Positions 40,636 to 45,588 of a stretch of 45,588 nt of DNA are shown piece by piece. The notes under the pieces are model-generated. The model did not search any database. It saw only the letters and a list, made by a program, of their open reading frames with translations, and was not told where the DNA came from. Position numbers and translations under genes: made by a program. Each line of letters starts with the position of its first letter. Positions within the stretch are counted from its first letter, which is position 1. Source of the stretch: Chara braunii (Eukaryota; Streptophyta; Charophyceae; Charales; Characeae); the NCBI GenBank assembly GCA_003427395.1, contig BFEA01000094.1:455996-501583 (forward strand). The letters are read 5' to 3'.

Positions 40636-42100
40636 GGAGGATCCGCAAGAAGAGGGTCTTCTCCTCTGCGGAACAAGTGGTGTTCGGTCGCAGTCTGTCT
40701 GTGGGCATGTTCAACAATTGATGTCTGGTCATCCATTGCAGGCGGGCATCCTCGTGTGGCGATCGGTCTGCTTGTGGGAACAACAAGAGGATTGGGGTCA
40801 CCCCATTTGGGAACGGTATGTCCTGAGGGAAGACCGTTCCGATGACATTGGTGTCCCCATTCTGCATAACATGAATCTTGACCTTGTTTCTTGTAAGTAT
40901 CTGGAAAGTCTGACCCCTCTGTCCCTGTATTGTGTAGACCTGTTGCAGGTCACTAGACAATGATTTAGCAGCCAATTTGGGGACCCGCTGTGGGTTGTAT
41001 CTCAGACCCATCTACCAGGCCGCTCCTTCTTTTTCCCTCACCACGCTAGTAGACCAGACAATGAGTGAGGTGGGGCCGTTATTGGTGCTAGTGGTCAGGT
41101 GATCCTTGAATAGCACCATTTTCCCTGGGTGGTCATTGTATCTGTGACAAATTGTGCTTGCAGTGGGTTCTGACTGTTCCATCGACAGCTGCAGGGTGAG
41201 GGGTTGGGCATTCAATTATGTGGTAATATAGTGCTGTCCTCTTGAATCTGTTGAGTCAGTTCTTGGAGTTGGGGGCGGCGTTAGTTGTAGGGGGGCTTTA
41301 TGGTTTATTGGATTGAAGGGGACTGTGTCCAGTTTGGGTAAGTTCCATTCGAAGGCAGTTTCCTCCGAAGTATCCGGGTCATCTTAGTCCTCCGATTCTG
41401 AGTCTGAGCTGCATTCGTCCGATTTTGCATCGAGGTGCTGTGCAGGTCCATCTCGGGATGCCCCTACCCCTGGTATCATGACCCCCATGGCCGGGGTAGG
41501 CTTTATGTGTAACAGAGGCCTGAGAAGGTGTGATGGCACCAAACTTTTAGTCCCTGTTAACACCAAGGCGGTATCCTGTGGGTCCCCCATCATAACATTG
41601 TCCGACTCCTGTATTATCACTGCCGGCCAGCATATCCCCTCCCAGTCAATTTGCTGTTGTATTGGTTGTGATGGTTCTGATTTGGGAGACTCCAGTGTGA
41701 GGTGTCGCTCTGTTCCAGTCTGCTATTGCCTCATCTGTAGTCTTTTTGTTCTCACTTTGTCCCTGAGCTCGAAGATGGCATCTCTGATCCGCCTTGCTAC
41801 TACGTGCCAGTCAATCGAGGGGGGGTCGGGGAAGCTGTCAATGTACTGTGTCAGCGAGGCTGTGTTCATAAAGGATCTCTGGATGCTTTCCCAGTGCAGT
41901 GGGGGTATGGTCATGTGGATCCCTTGCGCCATGAGCCCCATGAGTAAAGTGTCCGTTATGACTTTGAGCCTAGCCTTGACCGTTCTTTCCCGTGAGAGTC
42001 GTTTCGGGCCTCTAGTGGTGCCGTGGCCCGGGGGTGAGCGTGGCTGCTGTGCCAGATCCTCCCAATCCTCTCGGGTAATTGCGTTCTCCGCCATGTGCAC
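40562..42100 (-). pseudogene. LINE-3 ORF1, C-terminal half
   Basis: A single minus frame runs from 42100 to 40562 through stops at about 41720 (TAG), 41384 (TAA) and 41012 (TAG). It contains a helical block (NAITREDWEDLAQQ, HVVARRIRDAIFELRDKVRT), an acidic block (DAKSDECSSDSESED) and a folded-looking end (HVMQNGDTNVIGTVFPQD, PILLLFPQADRSPHEDARLQ). It ends just before ORF2. Several stops are one C-to-T change from Gln or Arg codons, as expected for methylated, silenced repeats. Confidence 0.6.
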
Positions 42101-43626
42101 TTCAACCCCCAGTGGGGGAGGGGGCGCCTCGGCCGGTGCGGAGGACGGAGGTGGTTCGGTTGGGGGGGGGTACCAAGTTGTTGCCTCTGAAGATCATAAT
42201 TCCCAGTGTGCTGCTGTATATAGGGTCCTGATCGTATGGCTCGCCCCAATGCCTGGTGGAGGTGGAGGTATTGCCGTGCTGCACCTTCCAGCAGAGGGGC
42301 TAGCGCTGGGTCCACAGTGAATGTTTGGTGCGAGGTGCAGGCCCTAGTCCAGCCGGGACTAATGCCGCATTCATGTGTGTCCGCTGGTCCCGCCACAGGA
42401 CCGGACTGGTCCATTGGTAGTCGTCCCATTGGATCCACCGTTGTCCTCTCCACCCCTTCCATTGAGGAAGGCGAGTTTGTTGTGGTAGGAGTTGCGGTTT
42501 GTGTCTCTGTGGCCTCTGTATGCATGTCTGCAGGTGGGGGAGGCAATTTTGTGTTCATTCCTTCCTGTCGGGGTGTGATCTGATGTTGTTGCACCCTTCT
42601 TAGTTCAAGATCCGTTGTAGGCAGTCTCCCCGTCTGCACGTTGTTGCGGGAGGGCATCAGCGGACCTTCCCTGTTTTCGCCCATTTGTCGGGCGCACAGT
42701 TCTGTGATTCGGCCGTGCCACGTTACCACCTTTTCCGTTATGGCTTCCTCCACTGTCATCCTTTCGGCCTGCTGGTTGTGCTTGTCCAGCCCTTTGTCTG
42801 TACACTGCTTCTGGCTCTGTATATGCTGTGTGAGGGCAGCGGGCTCTTGCAGTGGAAGGACAGCAGATTGTCTGGGCTGTGCAGCCAGGGCTTCCATGGC
42901 TTGGTGCTGTTGTCGCTACTCTTGTTTCCGTTTTTGCAGAGCAGTCTGGTCATTGCTGTGCTGTTCATGTTTCTGCTGCTGTGCCTGCTGTGTCTGAGGG
43001 GCAGTGCTCTGGCCATTCTGCCAGTTCTGTGCGGGGTGCTGTGCAGGTTCCTTTGTTTGTGGCTCCAGGACTATCGTGTCCAAGTGTTTGGTGACACCCA
43101 GTCGGGTTTGCATCTGGATTCCGGGTTGCTGGGTGTCTACCGGTTGTATCGTTTTTGCTGCCTGCAAAGGCTGTACTGGCTGTTTTGTCTCTATGTTCCT
43201 GTTCTGCTGGTCGAGCGGTTGTGCCGTCTGTGCAGGCTGTTGCGTCTCTGTGTGTCTGTTATGCTGGTTAGGTTGATTGTGGGTCCTCTGTTGGGTCCCC
43301 CCTTGGCTTTGGTGGTCGTGTATGCGGTCTGGTCGTTGTTGCTGCGCATGCGGGACAGACAGGATCCGCTGTATCGAGTTTTGGTCGTCCTGCGACCTGA
43401 GTGCGGGGCCACTCTGATTGTTTAATGGTTGGGTCACGGCCTGTTGTGGGCGCTGCTGAGCTGTCTTGTGTTGTGGGTTGTGTTGTGACTGGTCCCCTCT
43501 GCGGGATTGCTGCATCGCCGCAGTTGGGGGAGGACACGACCTGTTGTCCTGATGTGCAGGACTCTGCTTTTGCTGCACCCCTGTATTCGTAGTCCGGGTC
43601 GAGGAGGAGGGGCCCGGTTGGCCCGG
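42101..43626 (-). pseudogene. LINE-3 ORF1, glutamine-rich N-terminal half
   Basis: The minus frame is open from about 43626 to 42919, interrupted by one stop, then continues to about 42200. The first 220 codons are about one-third Gln with abundant Pro, Thr, His and Asn. The next part is mixed (MTVEEAITEKVVTWHGRITE) and then Pro/Thr-rich. A G-run (about 42162-42170) marks a likely frameshift into the C-terminal half. It may be an intrinsically disordered, RNA-binding ORF1; no zinc knuckle is visible. Confidence 0.6.
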
Positions 43627-43629
43627 CTA

Positions 43630-43690
43630 GCCCGGGTCATGATCAGACCCAGGTCATGGGTGTGCCAACTCAGCTAGGCCAGCTGGTAAT
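43630..43690 (-). mobile_element. SINE-A-like head fragment
   Basis: On the minus strand GGCCTAGCTGAGTTGGCACA is an A-box-like copy of the SINE-A head, followed by CCCATGACCTGGGTCTGATC. The body is missing. It abuts the 5' side of LINE-3 ORF1. Confidence 0.55.
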
Positions 43691-43706
43691 TTTCGGTTCC
43701 TTTCTT

Positions 43707-43865
43707 GCCTGTCACACAATTCCCATTTGTTTTCCATTTCCAATTCCTTTTTTGCCTGTCACAGGGCATACTCACACTAGGACTTTTGCCTGTCACACAG
43801 TTCCCATTTGTTTTTCATTTTCAATTCCTTTTTTCCCTGTCACAGGGCATACTCACACTAGGACT
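43707..43865. repeat. 79-bp tandem duplication
   Basis: GCCTGTCACACAATTCCCAT through CATACTCACACTAGGACTTT occurs at 43708 and again at about 43787. Each unit ends with the MITE-B left terminus, so the duplication includes part of a transposon end. Confidence 0.9.
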
Positions 43866-43957
43866 TCTTTACGTATTTTTGGACGGAATTGCGGCCAGAT
43901 ACATGCAGATATTGCTGGGTCAGATAAATTTGAGATCCAGCTACTGTGAGTACGCCC
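43845..43957. mobile_element. MITE-B copy 3
   Basis: The left GGGCATACTCACACTAG pairs with the right CTACTGTGAGTACGCCC. Its reverse complement carries GCATGTATCTGGCCGCAATT CC, the body shared with MITE-B at 16904-17041 and 14434-14645. Length is 113 bp and it is non-coding. Confidence 0.82.
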
Positions 43958-44077
43958 ACACTGTGTTTGTCGACTATGCGATCACTTCATACTCCATACT
44001 TGGACTTGGCCCTTGGAAGTAGCAGGGGCCATGTCTCATTAGCAATGTCTCATTAGCAAGGGTATAAGTTGTCCAGT
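43958..44077. other. No gene seen
   Basis: A short spacer. CATGTCTCATTAGCAATGTCTCATTAGCAA is a 14-bp tandem duplication at about 44030-44060. Confidence 0.5.
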
Positions 44078-44160
44078 TGATGTGGCTCAGTGGTTAGAGC
44101 ACCAGTTGGAAATGCGCATTGTGGTATGAGGTTGCGGTTTCAAAACTCAATTGCAACCTT
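44078..44160 (+). mobile_element. tRNA-derived SINE head
   Basis: GTGGCTCAGTGGTTAGAGCA is a strong A box, and GCGGTTTCAAAACTC about 35 bp later is a decayed B box. A second weaker tRNA-like stretch (CATGGTAGAGTCATTTGATT, GGGTTTGAGCTTGG) lies at 44400-44455. Neither folds as a complete tRNA. Confidence 0.55.
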
Positions 44161-44500
44161 GTGCATGGACACCGGCAGGGCATTAGATTGATGCACGGCT
44201 GGACATACTCTCCCTTGGGCTGACGCGTGGTCCTATTACAGACACTACCTGCACACCACCCAAGGGATGTTTATGGTGTTGTATGTTGGTTCTGGGTTTC
44301 ACATGTGTTGCTTGGGGGTGTTGGTCTTGGGTGTTCTGTTGATCTCCCCAGTCTGGCATATCACACGTTCGTGCCATTTCCCATTTCCATTAGTCGTTCA
44401 CATGGTAGAGTCATTTGATTACACGTTACAAGGCCACGGGTTTGAGCTTGGTTCGGACCTTGGGGGGGTCCTTGTCCAGCTTACCCCGTTCTCTCTTCGG
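44161..44500. other. No gene seen
   Basis: Frames on both strands overlap without domains. It contains the weak tRNA-like segment noted at 44400-44455. Confidence 0.35.
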
Positions 44501-44502
44501 TA

Positions 44503-44685
44503 TACACACATGATGCTGCCTATACATCTCGATACATTGATTCACAGAGCACACACAGCCTTCGGGCATATAAATAGCTTGCGAATTATACATGGCCCAC
44601 ATGGTGCTGTCTGTACATCTTGATACATAGAAACACGAAGCATACATAGCCTTTGCGTACACATAAAGATTGCGAACTACACAAC
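44503..44685. repeat. 91-bp tandem duplication, diverged
   Basis: ATGATGCTGCCTATACATCT (44510) and ATGGTGCTGTCTGTACATCT (44601) start two units that continue in parallel through GATACAT, CACA, AGCCTT and TTGCGAA. About 20 percent divergence. Confidence 0.75.
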
Positions 44686-45119
44686 TATCAGACTGGGGAG
44701 GGGTCTAGTCAGTGGGTGGGATCTAGTATCTGCAGTAGGGACAGGTAAGGGCCACCGGAGTTCCTACTGATATTCGGATAGAACTGTCTAGTGGCTAAGG
44801 CTTAGACCCTAGGGTAAGGGCAGGGGTATAAGTTGCTCAGGCCAGTCCGAGTTCCGCCTGGCCTTGGGTAAGCTAGGGAAAGGACGGTAAGACTGCTTCA
44901 ATGGGTGCTACCCTGTCTGAACATAGGGCCCAGAGTCTCTTGGGGCCTGTAGTAGATGGTATGGGCCTGGCGTCCGAAGTTCCCATTCGACAAGGCTCGT
45001 CCGATTCCGCTTCCACCAGGGCTGGGCTGGGCAACCTATCAGCCCTGGTGCCTATCACTGCTGTCCGGGCCAAGTTACCTGCCCATTGGTAGGGTAATGA
45101 TCCTGAGTGCTGGTCACAC
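44686..45119. other. No gene seen
   Basis: A 63-codon frame at 44901 has no domain. GGGGTATAAGTTGCTCAGG (44824) resembles GGGTATAAGTTGTCCAG at 44060, a weak dispersed motif. Confidence 0.35.
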
Positions 45120-45284
45120 TGAGGTAGGATAGTGGGATAGGGGGTGCGCTAGGAGTATTGCCGTGAGGATGGGATGGGAGGTGGTCTCATATTCCAGGAC
45201 ACCCATGGCCTACTGCTCCAGGTGATCACTGTGCACTCAATGACTGGCCTCTACAACACCATGGACTTAAAAAAAAAAAAAAAC
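45120..45284 (+). repeat. Repeat R copy 2, poly(A)-ended
   Basis: GGATAGTGGGATAGGGGGTG, CGCTAGGAGTATT and ACTGGCCTCTACAACACCAT parallel 25076-25255, then an A-run at 45269-45284. The shared 3' adenine-rich end suggests a retroposon tail. Confidence 0.7.
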
Positions 45285-45320
45285 AGGACAAATGAGGCAT
45301 GGAAGGCGATGAAGAGGGAC

Positions 45321-45465
45321 TTAAGCCACCAGTACCTCGCCCAGCTTGAAAAAGCCGACGCGGCCGTTAACGCCCCACGTCGGGCTGGGTACCCACCGAC
45401 GTGCGGCCGGCAGTCCCAAAAAAACGGGAAAAACAAAAAAACAAAACGCGATGAAAATGTAAAGT
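45321..45465. mobile_element. MITE-C copy 3, left end only
   Basis: TTAAGCCACCAGTACCTCGC CCAGCTT matches the MITE-C left terminus at 15729. GC-rich interior follows (GCCGACGCGGCCGTTAACGC). The right terminus is not found before the (GA)n, so it is truncated or very diverged. Confidence 0.65.
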
Positions 45466-45515
45466 AACAAACGAAAAAGAAACGGCCGCAGCGGGGGGCG
45501 GGGAAGGGGGGGAAG

Positions 45516-45518
<3 letters not shown>

Positions 45519-45588
<70 letters not shown>
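45519..45588. repeat. (GA)n microsatellite at window end
   Basis: Uninterrupted GA from about 45519 to the last base; true length is unknown. Confidence 0.98.

Noticed and set aside
41478-42320. 280-codon plus-strand ORF
   Set aside because: Antisense to LINE-3 ORF1; the minus frame carries the coherent helical and acidic blocks.
42236-43425. Plus-strand ORFs of 115-246 codons (Cys/Leu/Val-rich)
   Set aside because: They are the antisense shadow of the glutamine-rich LINE-3 ORF1.
44078-44160. Functional tRNA gene
   Set aside because: Strong A box, but the B box is decayed and arms do not form a cloverleaf.

Overview
The window looks like nuclear DNA of a streptophyte plant (charophyte alga or land plant). 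The clearest host gene is a plant-type cyclic nucleotide-gated channel (CNGC) with GT-AG introns. Nearly everything else is transposon-derived: L1-like LINEs with a plant-style C-terminal zinc-knuckle domain, one Ty3/gypsy fragment, tRNA-derived SINEs, several MITE families, (CT)n/(GA)n microsatellites and two assembly gaps (10172-10776, 27616-27795). A Chara-like genome is my best guess; this is inference and no marker gene proves it. I see no prokaryotic operons, CRISPR, rRNA or convincing functional tRNA.

Layout. 1-1260: pyrimidine-rich tandem repeats and intronic or upstream DNA. 1269-5562: the last two exons of the CNGC gene on the plus strand. They encode the C-linker, the nucleotide-binding domain, an IQ motif and an unusual C-terminal tail of ten KSGFL-type repeats, and are split by a 3.0-kb intron holding tRNA-derived SINEs. 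5563-14650: no convincing gene; short tandem repeats, a foldback element, microsatellites and six copies of a palindromic MITE (MITE-A), two of which show TA target duplication against an internal empty-site comparison. 14700-17041: poly(A) tracts, two MITE-C and one MITE-B. 17042-18092: a LINE 3' end. 18100-19020: purine- and pyrimidine-rich filler. 19050-24640: LINE-1 (plus strand), broken by a 324-bp near-perfect foldback and by a 169-bp short retroposon with a 17-bp target-site duplication. 25518-27409: a decayed Ty3/gypsy pol (protease, RT, RNase H). 27410-28780: a TIR element, a gap, microsatellites and a minisatellite. 28780-34170: LINE-2 (minus). 34433-37085: microsatellites, a 68-bp tandem duplication and unidentified ORFs. 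37085-43630: LINE-3 (minus), nearly complete, with a glutamine-rich ORF1. 43630-45588: SINE, MITE-B and MITE-C pieces, a repeat shared with 25 kb, and terminal (GA)n.

The CNGC gene is the only locus I would expect to make a working protein. The LINEs and the gypsy element carry multiple stops, frameshifts or catalytic substitutions and are probably dead. The short elements (SINEs, MITEs, tail-only retroposons) would depend on enzymes from full-length relatives elsewhere. No multi-gene system is visible. The most unusual signals are the CNGC tail repeat, the conserved two-hairpin LINE-tail module that also occurs as a short retroposon, the large foldback inside LINE-1, and the nested MITE families.
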